A stretch of DNA of 64,000 bases from Caenorhabditis remanei (GCF_010183535.1 NC_071333.1:16180587-16244586); one strand, 5' to 3'. Numbered from the stretch's first letter, positions 26,027-40,000 are shown. Notes: generated by a model not told the origin, from the letters alone. A program made the numbers and translations.

Positions 26027-29000
26027 TTTAGTCTTATAGTCATACTCCCCCATCCGCCTTATTATTGTTGTCTTCATTCGGGTCTCTCAAGTCAATCCAC
26101 GTGTTGCTAACCAAATCCCGTTTCCCCATATTACTTCGAACATAAACTGCTGATAGAATAGCTTTAATAGTAATACATAATTTTTCTTCATTTTTATGCA
26201 TTTTACGGGTAATTGCCATTTTCTTGGTCAATTGTTTCAAGCTTTTATGTAGATTTGTGCACAAATTTATTTATCTGTTTTATTTTCATACTGTCATTAG
26301 TCACTCTATCCCAGTCAAGATCTCTTTCGAGACAAGCCACTTAATTTTCTTTCGTTATTTTCTTTTCTGCCACATTGTATTCTTCAATAGAATCGTTTTT
26401 GCTTTTTTTTAATGAAGTCAGTTTTCAATTTTTTGGTTTTTTTACAGTAGTGTTTTTCTTCAAAAAAAATTTTCAAAGGTACCCATTTCGAGCAGAATGT
26501 GCAACATAAGCCCCTGTTTATCAGGTGCCAGCTGACCCCTGCGTCAACCAAAAACAACTGACACTTGATCTTGTTCAACTGCACTTTGAACCTGACTCTG
26601 CAAACTTTCTATTAATAACATATTTCATAACTTCAAGAAGACAGCATTTCCTTCTTTTTTCAATAACCAAGGACAAAGGATGCGATTGGCACGCAATTGT
26701 GTTGGTAAGGTTTTTCCTTCTTTCTGTATGTTTCCATGTCGAACAAAACAATATGAAAAATGCGAATCTGTCTGCTTGTTCTCACAGTCGAAATTTTCAG
26801 AAAAAAAACATTAAGCTTGAAAATTTTTGTTTTAATGGTTACATACTTGATTATTCTGTCAACTGTGCGACCTTTCAAAGATTCTTCATTGAGTGGGAGG
26901 ATTAGTTTGTACGCGTAAACCTAGTATGATCTAAAGATTGCGCAATGAGTCTGTGTGTACGGCGTAAGGTCATTGTCTGCTTTGCAACAGACACACTATC
27001 GTACGTTCATTCCACTCATTCTGTGTATTTACGTTTAGAACCATTTCCCATCTTATTACTGTCTTACTTCCAACAATTGTTCCTTTGTTTGTAGTGAAAG
27101 TTCTTCTAAAATTTTGTCGCGCCCAGAACCTGGTTGTTGTTAACACGTCCCTACTGTTCATCAACTTTGGGTAATTCGCGCGGTATTCCGCTGTAGATCA
27201 AAGCGATTAGTTTTATGGCCAGAATTTTGTCTATAAATTTTGTCATGTGTTCAACTTTCTTATCTTCTTGCTCAAGACTATGGATTCATTACCCGAAATC
27301 GTCCCCACGCAATTACTTGGGATTAAGAGAGATAGTGCTACTGCGCGCCACTGGAAAAAGTTCAAATCTCGACAGCTTGGCGCGAAACGCCCGGGATTCA
27401 TTCAAACCGTTCTAATTAATCCGCGAAACTCTCTTCTTTCCTTTCTCGTTTCTACTTTTTTACTCACTTCTCACATATTCCCCATTTATGGGTGTTGTAT
27501 GTTCTTATAATTTTCGCCCGGTTTTTTTTCTCTCGCACAAAAAAGGATGAATTAACTATTATTATTCCAATCCTCCTTTCTTTCGGTTTTTAATTTCTTT
27601 AGTTTTTTGACTTAATAGACTATCACTCAATCTTTTTGCGGTCAACTGAAAGGGAAGGAGGTATGTCTCTCGTTTTCTAACAATCGTGGACTGATACATT
27701 TCTCTTTGAATTCACTTTTCTTTGATACATATCTCTGCAAAAACTCAAGGTTGCAGGTCAAAGAAAGTGAGAACAAAAGTTCAAACGATACATTTCGAAA
27801 TAAGTTATTGAAATAACAACCTCATTAACATTGTGTTGTTCAAGTATTCGAATGGCAACATGCTAGAAAAACAAAATAATTTTAGTGAGAAAGCACATGT
27901 GCAGCGGCTTTGTTTGTACAGTACCTCCAACACTAAACTAAATTCGATGACGCGCGCTCTCCCGAGACAAAAACTTTCTCATCTTCGATTCAACTCTCCG
28001 CTCATAAAATAAAGTAACTGTCCAGCCACGTGACTCCACATTCCCAAAGGGAAACCCTTTTGTGTCCTGATAACCATTCTTTGTCTAACAACAATCACAG
28101 GATAGTTTTTTTTGTGCGAAGGAGTCAGGTGGGAGTTGAATGAGGAACGTGTCCGTTTCATTTACTCCTCCACCAATCATCATCAGTTGATCACTATTTG
28201 TTCAAAGTCAACAAAAATTAGTGTGGATTGTGAAAAGACGTTTGGAAATGACCTCCCTTTCGATAAGGTTTCTTAAATACTTATTTTATCTGCCACTGTT
28301 TTTTTTGTAAACCTTGTCTAGTTAGCCAAAAAAAATGTTTTGATCTCTCTGAACTTTTTAGCGATTAGCAATAATTTTTCCTACTTTCTAATGGAATTTT
28401 CAATCCATTTTTTCATTTAAGATACATTTTGTGGGCGTGAGCACATTACACCACACCATTATTGTTTTTTGTCTGTCTGCCACGGGAAAATTGAAATAAA
28501 AAGAAATGTTTGTTTCATAAAGAATCGTCTTATGCTTCTTTTCTTTCTGGGTTTAGAATTTTTTTTGTACAGCCAATTCTTCTGCTTAGCTTCCATGATA
28601 GTTAGATTACACTTTTCCAAGAAGGTGTTTCCCGAACCTATTGTAGCCTACGCACCCCATGACGATGTTGCCATCATTTTTCTTATCATTATAAAAAGTT
28701 TCAGTTCAGGACAAGACAGAACACTAAAAAACTTTTTATCTTTCTTATTCTTCTTTCAATTTTTCATTTTCTGCATGACCGACGAAAGTCATAAGGGGGA
28801 TCCCCGCTGCCCTATCTACAACACGAGAACATTCTCCCCTTCTCACTTTTAACTGTGTATCATTTTCCAAGGTCATACCCTTCATTTTCGACCACAATTG
28901 CAAAACGTCTTCCCCGTTTCTTCATCTTAGTCGTTTTTATGAGAGTGTATGGGTGAGTGTGTGTTTCGCTCTCTTCTAACTTTCATATCACTTACTTCGG

Positions 29001-29232
29001 TTTCCAATGGTTTTTGTGTTCTCCTTCTGAAGGAGATATTCTACTTTTTTTTCCTGAGACTGTTTCGTCGACGTTTGGGTGTGGGATGTTTCAGAACGAG
29101 TTTATCAAGTTCATCATTACTTTTCTTCTTGATGTTTTTTTTTTCTTTTCTCTCTCCATACTCTCTCTCTCATCTCAGTTTTCATTTTAAGTTTTGTCAT
29201 TCGTCTCATTGGTAATCCAAGCAACCACCGTT
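26027..29232. other. 3' UTR and intergenic DNA
   Basis: The first few hundred bases are probably the 3' UTR of the Ig/FN3 gene. The remainder is AT-rich and pyrimidine-biased on the plus strand (for example 29000-29200), without a supported exon chain. No tRNA or other structured RNA was recognised. Confidence 0.5.
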
Positions 29233-30203
29233 ATGCCATCCGCCAATTCTTTCCATGTTCCATCGGACTTCTCTCAGGAGCCAGTAAGCTATTCTAAGCT
29301 ATTCAAACACAGAATAACTCTCTATTTCTATTCAGGTCCAATTCGTGGCACTCGAGGACACCGGAGCAATTCTCACTCACTCTCGCAAGGGATACGTAGC
29401 CATTGGAGAGAAGAGAGTCGAGGTTCCAGTGGTAAGTTGACTCCTATTCCGTTGTGAACTGTTATTTTAGTGAGCAAAACAAAAAACTTCGGCTGGAAGC
29501 AGTTTATGTTGCGAAATTTGAAATTATCTGCACTTTAAGTGAATTACAAAAATTATTCTTATTCCAACAAAATGCTTTCAGGTGGACTTCGTTGGAAACT
29601 CCGATGTTGGAGTTCTTGAGAACACTTTCACGATGCAATGGCAAAACATTGGAAACACAACTCAAGTCCATTTCACTGGCACCGGAGGATCATTGATCGG
29701 ATCCGAGGGAAATCCAGGAGTGCTTCTTATCGGTGACGAGCTCATCAAAGTCAATGTATGTCTGGAAATGGAAGTGATCTTAAATATGTTATACTGTTTC
29801 AGCTCCTTCTCAAGAGAACTGACGGATCATTCTACTTGGAGGCTAACGAAGATTTCTTGATGATTGTCGCAAAGTCCGAACCAAACGGATCCCCAGATGT
29901 TGATACCCTCCAGGCTTCACAGTAAGTATCTTAAAAAATACATTTTGCTCATTTTAATTGATCCTTGTTAATTAAGATTGATCAAAATTAGCAAAACAAA
30001 AATAACATTTCAGATTCCCAGCTAGCGGCGCCAAGCTCCCAATCGGATATTGGCACTCCGTCCCATTTCCAATTCCAGGAGCTGGAAAGCTCAACCTGGT
30101 TGAGTTGGTAGCCAAATCCGACAAGAACGTCGTCATCAACGTCGCTGAAACCACCGGGGCTCCACTCCGAATCCCAATCAGCACTGTGTTGGACCAGGAT
30201 TGA
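29233..30203 (+). CDS. Uncharacterised 209-residue protein, highly biased codons
   Basis: Five exons join in phase: 29233-29283, 29336-29431, 29582-29755, 29803-29921 and 30014-30203. The product has no signal peptide and no membrane helix. It is rich in Gly and beta-forming residues, with alternating patterns such as VHFTGTGGSLIGS and KNVVINVAETTGAP, suggesting a soluble beta-sandwich. Codon choice (GGA, CCA, AAG, CTC, GTC, ATC) is much more biased than in neighbouring genes, which in Caenorhabditis marks strong expression. I do not recognise the family. The frame is open upstream to an ATG at 29194, which would add 13 residues. A likely AATAAA signal lies near 30515. The next gene starts 510 bp downstream on the same strand. 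Confidence 0.85.
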
Positions 30204-30712
30204 TTTATAATCTATGTCACCGATAATGTTTTTTCGATTCCATTTATCCAAAGTATTAACGTGTTTGAACAACTATATGGTACTGATTATTGAGACAGAA
30301 TTCCATCGTCTTACTTGTGTAGTGCTACTTCCTTCTAGATTCTTAATTGTGTTCTTTCTACTTTTTGAAACTTTCCATGCCCAACAGAATTTCTTCACCA
30401 TTTCCTTTTCAATCAATTAATTCCTTTCTTTCCCGTTTCTGTGTGCTCATTCCTTTATTACCTTTCACTGAAATTTGCCATTTCTGATACATAATGTGAA
30501 TTTGAAACGTTTCCTAATAAATCTTTTGAAAAAATCTACCCGCTTCAATGAATAAGGGAGACACAAACTACAAAAAGTAATCGAGTGGAAGAAAAAGTGG
30601 CAGAAAAAGTTTTATTGCTCTGTCTCACTTGTCTTTATTACTGGTGTGTTGTGTTTCATTTCTTGTGATCTTTGCCTAAAACCGACAGTTCAGATCGAAT
30701 CATTGAACAAAA

Positions 30713-33116
30713 ATGGAGACATTGGTGGTGATGATAAAGAATTTGAAAATTGAATTTGATAAAGAGCAGCAGGTATAAAACCGAAACATTTTTTTGTTTT
30801 TTAAATTTTCTCTTCTAGAAACCAATTCACAAACCAATTTAAAAGTTTAAGTTGATTTCTACTCCCTTAATTAGTCCCCCAATAAATTTTAACTGAGATT
30901 GATCTTTCAGTGGAATCGTTACGTCGACGGAGACATTCTTTACGATGTGACTGATGAGAAGAGTGCGAATACTGTCTACAGCTATGTTGTCGACCCGGAA
31001 AATAATTTGTCTTTGGAAGAAACACACAAGTACTTTGAGTACATCATGCAGGTCATCAATTTTCATATCTGATCCATTTTCATATCATATATTTTTTCTC
31101 ACATACAGGCACTGACAAATCTTTCTGTTGACGCTATAGACAAGATTGACAACAAATGGCTGGAAATGGCTACAAAAAACCGGGAAGTTTTTCTAGAAGC
31201 AAAAGCGAAAATTCTTAAGAGATGGACTGGATTGATATTTGAAAAATGTGGAGCGGAGAGCACCAAGAATGAAATTTTTTATCAATTGGAAAACTTGACT
31301 TTGTCTTTTTGGAGAGCTTCTGCAGAGAGAAAAGGTTTTTCAACAAAACATATTTCATCATATCAAGTTTTGCAGGAAAAATAATATTTTTCCCGGGAAT
31401 TCACATAGAAATTGTTCCATTTCTACAATCGATAAGAGTGGTGCAGAACTATGAACAATATACGAACGAACTTCATGATGTATTGAAAAAGTATCCGCTA
31501 GGTAAGTGAATGACAGTATACTGTAGTATAACTTAAATTCAGAATTTTTGTATCAGTATGTTGAGCCAGAAGAAAAACCCGAACCGTATGATGAACAAGT
31601 TCCGGAAATCTTCGTGGAAAACAAGAAAGCGACAAAGAAGAAGATGAAAAAGAAATCTTCCAAAAAAGGATTGACGTTTGTATAATGATTCTGTGATTAG
31701 TATAAAATTGATATTTTTTCAGAAACACTATTGAGCTAGCTTTGAAAAGTGGTGAGAAGCGGAAAAAGAAACAAGCACATTTATCACAGAGAACATTGGT
31801 ATATCTTCAATAACTGTTTCCATTTACTAGTTTTCCAAATTGTAGCTCAGTAGATCGCCATCTTTGAAACGTGGAGAGCACATTCGATTTAATCTTTACT
31901 CGGATGTCACTCCAATCTGGAAGAAGTCGGCGGGCAAAGGTAAAATGATCTCTAGTACAACTCGACAGTATATTTCAGAGCGTTCAAACGAAGGAACCGA
32001 ACACAAAATAGATTTTGGTACAGAAGCATTCCTAGGGCCTATATATCACATATCTTCATTTGAAAGTGAAAGAAAGTCTCAGAAGTATGGATCATGGAGC
32101 ATCACACTAGGTATCCAATTTTTGTTTTGAGGAGTCATTAGAATTTTAACCTTGCAGACGCGAATCTAGAAGAGAGAAAACTTAACGGTGAAAGTATTCT
32201 GGTATCATTGAAAGTCCCGGTAGAAGAAGTTTTTCTCGGATCCAATGAACCTGTAGTGGCATTTCGTGATGATACATCAACCGATTGGAAGAAAGGAGTG
32301 TTCACAACTCATTCCCAGTTTGATCAGAGTGAGCAAACCAACTGGAAAGACAACACCTTATACAAAGATCATTCAGACACGTTCATTGTGACAACGCGAC
32401 TATCCAAAATGGGATTTGTCTCTCTATTCCAACACAATGATTTTCACTATCCCTACAAAAGTTGGCAAATAGTTTTTGACAAGGATAAGATCTCATTGAA
32501 ATTGCATACCAATGTTGTAGAGCTGGCGTTTGTTATTGAGGTACTCAATTTATCAGTTATTTCTAACTTTTTGTTTCCAGGGATACTACTTCTACTTGGA
32601 CACTCTAACTGGCGATGAGTTCAGTAAATTGAGAAACCTACATCAGAAAAGAATGTCTTTGTCGGAGCTGATGATGAAGTTAGAGAGACATGGTGTTCAT
32701 ATTATTCCGAATAGTGACATTATTAACAAGCATAGAGACACCAAAAAAGTATTCTATACATGACGACCAGTATAAATATAAAGATATTTGTTCAGGACTT
32801 AGAACTAGAAATATTTACTTATCGTATAATTTGCTTGAATCAAATCAACTGTGAATCGTGTCGGATGAATAGCACAGTGTCTTCTGAAACTGTTGTTCTA
32901 ACAGTTGACGGTGCACCTGTAAGATAATTACATAATTAAGTACTTATTGTCCAATTTTAAATAATTCAGCGTAATATCACCACAAAAGCACCTGGGAAGT
33001 ATGCTGTCAACTTTGGTGACGCTGGGAAAAAAGGGAAAATTCATGAGAATACTGTAACACCTGCAACACTTTTCCAATTTTTGATGGTTACTCGACCCTT
33101 GATTGTTACAAAATAG
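30713..33116 (+). CDS. DNAI7/CASC1-like protein (axonemal dynein-associated family)
   Basis: Twelve exons join in phase: 30713-30772, 30911-31051, 31109-31334, 31376-31501, 31543-31675, 31723-31798, 31846-31939, 31979-32110, 32158-32540, 32581-32748, 32796-32918 and 32970-33116, giving 602 residues. The features that recall DNAI7 (CASC1, Chlamydomonas IC97) are an early QQWNRYVDGD segment, a charged N-terminal helical region, a Lys-rich hinge (about 205-250), the run GFVSLFQHNDFHYPYKSWQI, a following LxLxTNVVELAFVIEG strand pattern, and LERHGVHIIP near the C-terminus. In that family the protein binds axonemal inner-arm dynein intermediate-chain complexes. The match is from remembered family patterns and needs a profile search. 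Nematodes lack motile cilia, so the role here would have to differ. An acceptor-like CAG sits 20 bp 5' of the ATG. Confidence 0.6.
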
Positions 33117-33388
33117 TTATTTAATCCATCCTGACCAATTCCCTACATAACTTGTATAATTTCCCCCACTACATATTCTTATAATGCCTAATAATGAATC
33201 CAGCTTGTGTTTCATTTGTTATCTGAAATCTAACATAGCCGATAAACAACAGAAAGCGTAAATGAACCAGTCGAGAAACGACAAAGAAAGTTGTCAGATA
33301 GAGATCTCACAAAAAGCGCGCCGTTCATATAGTTTGGTTAATTTCCGTCGAGCGACTCATTATCCTCATTTTGTTCCTACCAGCTGAC

Positions 33389-36300
33389 ATGTTTTTCCGG
33401 GTTTTTTGGCTGTTTCTGTTTGCAAGTTTTTGGCGTTTTGTTATAACAGTTGACTTGCAGAAAGAAGGTATCAAACTTTGATTTTGTTAAAATGATAGTT
33501 GAGGTATTTATATTTAGGAATTTGCCCTCCCGTTCTTGATATAATAATACTGTTTGACACATCCGGTGGAAATGATACAGTATTCGAACAACAGAAATAT
33601 TGGACTATTAAAATTGTGAGAGATCTTCCGATACATGAAGATGCTGTCAGAGTTGGATTGATTCAGTGAGTAACTTCAAATTTTTTAAAGATGCCCAACT
33701 AAATTTGCGATTTAAGATATTCTGATGCTGCAAAAACTGAGTTTAATCTCTCAAGATATTCTGAAAGAAATGATATTATTACACATCTGGAGACGCTAAC
33801 ATTCATGCCAGGAGAAGATACAAGAACTGGTGTGGCATTGGATAAGGCAGATGAGGAAATGTTTAATTATATCGGAGGTGCCAGGTAATTGCTATTGTTA
33901 TTTCCATTTCTCAATTCTTTATAACCATTTTGTCGTTTAGACTAAAAGCCACCCGTCTAATCATTCTATTCACTGATGGCCTATCAATGGATAAACCCAC
34001 AAAGTCTGCAAAAACATTAAGGAGAAAAGGTGAAGATGTTTTTCTTTGGTTATTAATTTTCCTCTTTTTTCCAGGTGTCAAAATATATACGATTAGTGTG
34101 AATAGCATTGGATTTGTACCGGAAATGTTGGGAATTGTCGGCGATGCGGATAATGTGTTTGGGTGAGTGTAATTCTGAGAAACTTGTGGAGTAGTAAGGG
34201 CAAACGTAGTAGTTTTTATAAAAAACACAGGTGAAATATAGCGAAAAGGTTATTATGACTAATTTGGGGTATGCTTTTGTCATGTCACAAAGTTTCTTCA
34301 ATTTTGCTTCATCAACACGAAAAGTGAAAAAAAAACAAGTATGAATCACGCAAAAAACGACTTGAGATCGCAATCTAAGCTAGTTACTTTCATCAGAATT
34401 TCTTTTGATTTTAGACCAACTGATGAGGATCGTATTGAAGAGCGTCTTCTTACAGAAGTTGAACATTCTAGATCATGTGAAGTGCAGCCAGTAAGTTATC
34501 TTTAAAAATGAGAGAATTTTATTTCTTACTGATTTTAGAAGCGCCATGAAAAGACAACAAGTTCATTTGGTCTCAGAATAACAGATTTCATTGCTATCAA
34601 CCCAGAAAGCTCAGAAGTCAATATTGCAAATACAACGACTATTCCAACAACTATAACATCGGATTCGTTCGCAAGAGATCCAGAAAATTCAGATGAGGCG
34701 GATGGTGATAACAATGTGGAAGATATAGGGCGCAATGAAACGGAGACAACGGTCGTAATGGAGATCACAACCACTTCTCCCGTTTCACTATCCTGGAAAG
34801 AGCCGATACAATTGTTCACTGTAGAGGCCGAATCTACACATGAAAACAAGGTGCTGAATTTGACAAATTTGAAAACTTCGTTAGCTGAAGAATCTAACAC
34901 GTCTGAAGCCAAAGAGATTAATGACACTGTCTCTGAGACTGCGTCTACCGGTCAAACACCTGATGATCAACTTACTCTGTCTACTGAACTCCCAACCTCA
35001 TCTGTTTCTGTTGACTCTCCCACTGAAACGACTAATTCTGTGGAGATATCATCCACTCCCGCGTCTTCACCAGAACCAACCACTGTTCTCACAACACTTC
35101 CTCCGGTGACAACTATTTGTATCAATGCACCTACAACTACCGTAACTTCTAGCACCGGCTCGTCTAACTTGTCTAGCTCAACCAGCAAATCCTTTTTGGT
35201 GAAACTTGGAGTGGAGAAAGAGAAGAAAGAGAAAGACCCTGTAAGCAAGTTCTTGGGTAGAGATGTTTCGAACTCAAATCTTATTAAAGAAGAGAAGGAG
35301 GAAGTAAAATTATCTGAAAACAACTCTGAAGAACCCAATGCATCTGAAACCAAAACTCTACACCCTGATTCATCAGTATCTGAGAATAAAACTACATCAG
35401 TCCCACCAGCAGCCACAAATAGATTCTTCTTCTCTACTAGAGTCACATTTCGACCAGTGTCCTCAACGACTCGAATATCTACAACTTCTAGTATTCCGTC
35501 TACTACTTCTACAGCCACAACAACTTCTGCAACTACAACAACTGGCAGACCGGTGCCAACTACAACTACACTATCTTTGAGATCTAGTACTTTGAAACAA
35601 AAAATTGAGTCTACTGAGAGGTGAGTCTCTTTTTTTTTGAATTTCTAACAAAAAATTTCCAGTTCTACCACCAGTACCTCCCCGAGTTCCCCAGTCACAC
35701 CTCCCCAAAAGTCAGCCTTCCTATTCCAAACCCTTTCCGCTGTCACAGCGTTCCCTACGCTGTTGAGCATGGAAAAAGCTGTAAGTCGAGTTGCCCTTAT
35801 GCATATGCTCTCTTGTTTTTCTTATTTCCGTTCATTTTCCTCGCCTCCTCCTCCTCAGTTTCGGGAAAACATTCATATTTTATGTCCGTTTTAGGTGACG
35901 CTACCCATCAACAACGCACTCGGCGTAAGCAAACCAATGAAAAAGAAGATTCGAAGAATAATAAAGAGAAGACGAAACATCCTTCCATCGAGCCAAGCGA
36001 AGAAAGTGACAGACAAGGTGGTGGAGGTAAAAAGGGTGCCCACACCGACTACGCCACCGATTAGAAGTACTTTGAGACCGATTATTATTGAAGAGAAGGA
36101 AGAAGAGATATTTTGTGAGTGAACCCTCAAAACAGTATACCAGCTACATAAAACGCAATTATAAACTATGAATGTACCAACTAAAAACATTCTTTTTTTG
36201 TAGCTTCCAGTGTACAATGTCCAATGGATATCCTGTTTGTGGTTGACAGCTCGGGATCCATTGCACGGACCTATGATACCCAAAAGGTCAGTATTATACT

Positions 36301-37013
36301 ATATATAATATAAAAATACTATAAACAAGGACACCCATTTCCAGGATTACCTGACACAACTAATCAAGAAAGTCGAGCCAAGTCGTAGCCACCGTGTAGG
36401 TCTTATTCAGTTCGCTGGACCACATATTCAAAAAATGGAATGGTCTTTTGACACGCATTCAAAGAACTCACAGCTTTTGTCTGCAATTAGAAGTGTCCGA
36501 CATTTGACAGGTGCGTTTTTTGAAACTTCAGATGTTTTTTTTTGCAAATAAAGGTTCTGTTTATACTTTTATTCAGGTACTACCTACATTGGAGCCGCTT
36601 TGGAGCTATCACTGATTCTTTTGGATTCTAGAAGAAAACATACCGAGACTACTGTAATTCTGATTAGTGACGGGTAAAGGTCCCCAAAATTGTTAAAACA
36701 AGAACTTGTGTGCTTTCAGGTTCTCCCAAGATGACTCTACACAACAAGCAAAACTTCTCAGACAACTTCCCAATGTTAAGATGTATGCAATTTCCTTGAA
36801 TAAATTAACAAATACGTAAGTTCCCTGAATTTGTCATCATCCCTGTCTTATTTATTATTATTCTTATCATTTTTACTAATTATATATTATTCTTACAGGA
36901 AATATCTAACGGATATTGTCGGTGATCGGAAGAATCTATTCATTAATGACGAAAGCCACTGGTTTGAGGAATTCTTCACCAAAAAATTACGATGCGTACC
37001 GACTACTAGATAA
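33389..37013 (+). CDS. Secreted protein with two von Willebrand factor A domains and Ser/Thr-rich linker
   Basis: Fourteen phase-consistent exons give 874 residues: 33389-33467, 33518-33665, 33717-33884, 33941-34029, 34075-34162, 34415-34490, 34539-35620, 35663-35780, 35895-36114, 36204-36286, 36345-36510, 36577-36673, 36720-36815 and 36899-37013. A hydrophobic signal sequence precedes vWA-1 (about 29-195), with MIDAS motif DTSGG, a threonine in GEDTRTG and FTDG. A 1.1-kb exon encodes a Thr/Ser/Glu-rich, mucin-like stalk with many N-glycosylation sites. A basic segment (KKKIRRIIKRRRN) follows. vWA-2 (about 692-870) has a complete MIDAS with DSSGS, TGTTYIGAA and ISDG. Both domains should bind Mg2+ and a protein ligand. 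Extracellular or cuticle/matrix adhesion is inferred from architecture. It starts 273 bp after the DNAI7-like gene on the same strand. Confidence 0.87.
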
Positions 37014-40000
37014 TATAAATAATAATATTTGACTAATAATTCTCGTATAAGTTCCTTGTGGCCTTTTAGGTGAAATGATTTTGCTGTATACTATAATAAA
37101 AACAAGACTGATGTGAATAAATTGTTTTTTGTCTTTTTTGTAGCCCCTCCTCCATACTCCGGCTCATCATCATATATTGTTGTATACGAGATCTAGAAAT
37201 TGAATTATTACAACATAACTAAAAGAAGAGGAATATGAATGTTCCGAGTTTCTTTTCATTTCCTAGTTTTTGTTCAATTTAATTAAAATGTTCATATGAA
37301 ATGCTGAGATGTATTTTCGAAGCTATTTTTAGTTATACATGCTAGTCGAATCCAACTGAAAGTGTGAACGAAAACCAATTGGAATTTTGTTTTTGGTTCA
37401 ATCACGACATGCAAAATTCCGTGTCGGCTCGTGTCCGGTCGAAAAATTGCGGGCCGGATTGGAATTTGTAAACATTTTACTACAATTCTTTGCAAAATTT
37501 ATTTCAGAAAATGTTCCCTTTTTTCTCAGTTATATTCCTCAAAAAACTTTGAAACCTACAAAAAATCAGTCTTCACGTTTTTTTTTACAAATCAAATCGT
37601 GAAATTTTTGAAAAATTGATATTTTCAGTACTGAATTTCCGGCCCGACCCGTTGCAGGTTTTATCTACTTGGCATTTTACAAATGTAAAGCGGTATCTCT
37701 GAAAATGGTGGTACTTGATAATATCTTCTCAGTCTTAGAAAGAATATGTGATCATCAATTCCCTTCCCGTCAGTTTCACCCATATAAAATGTTCCAGAAC
37801 ATCAAAAATTCCTGCTAAAAGACCTAATTTTTATCATATCTTCTTTTGACATGCATTTTCTCGGTCCTTCCTCTCATTATGAAGTATGTTGTGCAGTCAT
37901 GCAAGTGACACTTTTGTTTTGATCCTAAACTCATTTTGTGTTGTTGTTATAGTGAGAAAAAACGACGAACATCTTTCTGTTACTAAATTTTTTATTCCCA
38001 TCGTTTCTTGTTTTCAGTTTGCACAGTGAGTGGCAAAAAAGTGAAAAAGATGGGGGACAAGTTTTCACTCGACCTGGCTCTCATCATCCTTTAACTTCTT
38101 GTTTTTGCAAAACGCTAAGCCGTTCTAGTTTTTTTTTCCATATGACCTATATCATTGGAAAACTGAGAAAACGCTGTTTCCAAATATATATTCAGGTTTT
38201 GCCCTCGAGGCCTGGTATTCGAAAAAAATGAAGTGACAGTTCTGAAAAATAACAATTTATTATCTTTTTAACACGCGAAATTTGCAAAAAAAAAGTTTCG
38301 CATGTCAGAAAGGTAAAAATTTGTCATTTTTCAGACGTTTGACCTTGTTTTTCTCGAATACCAGGTTTCTAGAGGATAAACTGAATATAAATATGAAATC
38401 AGCTATTTCTCAGCTTTCCATCGATATAGGTTAACTCCAAACTAGCTTCATGGCTTTCACAAGTTAGTGTTTCGTTCAGAAAAGTTTATATAAAGATCAT
38501 ACTGTTAATTGCTGACATTAACTATCACTACTTTTCTGCAAACATTTCGCAATTAGCAAAAATGCACAAGTGGAAAACTTTCTTGGATCCCATTTACGAA
38601 GACAGGTGGTTTTTGAGGGCAAGAGCTCAAATTTAACATCTCATACTTTCATTTGGAGCTATTTCCTGTCGTTTTCTCTTCTACTCTTGGTATCCGTTTC
38701 TTTTTTCTTCGTCGAAAGGATATTACGTGAATAGGCATTTCTCGACAATTACTGGTCCGACTTCTCAATATCTATGTTTAGACTTCCTGGAGTTTTTGTT
38801 TTTTGTGTTGTTCGAAAAGACCTCCGTACGTTTTTTCTGCATTTCGGCATTTTGTTGTACATACTTTACTTAAAAATGCATTTCATGAGTAGAATCCGTC
38901 ATTTTTTCCTGCGCATCTTTGCCATGAGCAAAGTCTTAACTTTGGAATAATGAAAATTGTTTAAAATTGTTCTGACATTCCCAAAAGATGATCTTCCTAA
39001 AAGTTGAGTGCAATAAGTTCAAGTGTTTTTTTTTCTCACAACAATTTGTTCTCCTGTCCTGTCGTTTTCCGAAAAAAAGGTACCTCGTGCAATAAGTGTT
39101 GCATGAGTTATGAAGGATTATGACCAGTGGACCCCTAGTACCAAAAGTGGTTTTTTGTGCTCCGAAACTTTAAGAAACATTCTTTTTCCCGCTGCATACT
39201 CTACCAAATGATGCACACTTTTACGTAGCGTGGCGTGCAACTTTTTGATGAATCGTACGAGTGTACACATTTCATTCCAATGAAAAATTAATAGAATAAC
39301 CAATTCTATCGTTTCCCTTCAAAAAATTTGGGCAGAAAAACCAAACGAATAGAAGCGAGCGTACCCTTTTATTGCCTTTCAGTCGGTTACTTACCTAATG
39401 TTCATCGAAATCCTCTTGTTTTTTGTTTCGCTCTCTTTTTTAGCCGATGCGCTGAAAAAAACGCTGAAAAAACCAAAACATGTCTGCGGAATGTTTTCGA
39501 TGTGACAAAACTATCAAAACTTTAAAGAAGAAATGAAATTTAGAAACTTTATAACTGAAAATGTCACCTAAAAAACTGAAAACAGTTATTCCAGACCCAA
39601 TTGTTCATTTTTCACAGGCATGTGAGTTCATAAGAGTGAACTTATATTTAATGTATATTTCCTGATGTATTTCGTCTCTAACATCAACAAACCTCCCCAC
39701 CAAACCTTGTTTGTTCCAACACCACACAGTTTCTAATGTACACCTTTTCCTCCTTCACCATCATCATCATCATCATTTTGTTTGATGCTCTCATTGAACA
39801 TTCCATCGTTATTCTAAGAAATCGAAGTATCTCTGAGTATATTTCCCTCATCTTTATTCAATTCTTTCCTTTTCTGATTGGTCAGAACATTTCAGTCACT
39901 CACTTTATTTTACATATTCATCCCACCGACTATTTTGCATTGGGTGGTTGTGGTAGTGTATTTGTATTTTAATTCGTTCGAATAGTAATTAGTTTGCAAT

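Noticed and set aside
34967..35518. 183-codon open frame on the minus strand
   Set aside because: It is antisense to the Ser/Thr-rich stalk exon of the vWA gene, where ACN/TCN codons rarely give stops in reverse. It has no start context or splice partners.
30713..37013. Operon of the DNAI7-like and vWA genes
   Set aside because: The 273-bp gap is larger than the roughly 100 bp usual for worm operons, and I see no clear SL2-type spacer, so I do not call one.
38561..38612. Short exon-like frame MHKWKTFLDPIYEDR followed by GT
   Set aside because: It cannot be joined in phase to the GPCR first exon and has no other partner. A 15-codon frame is expected by chance.
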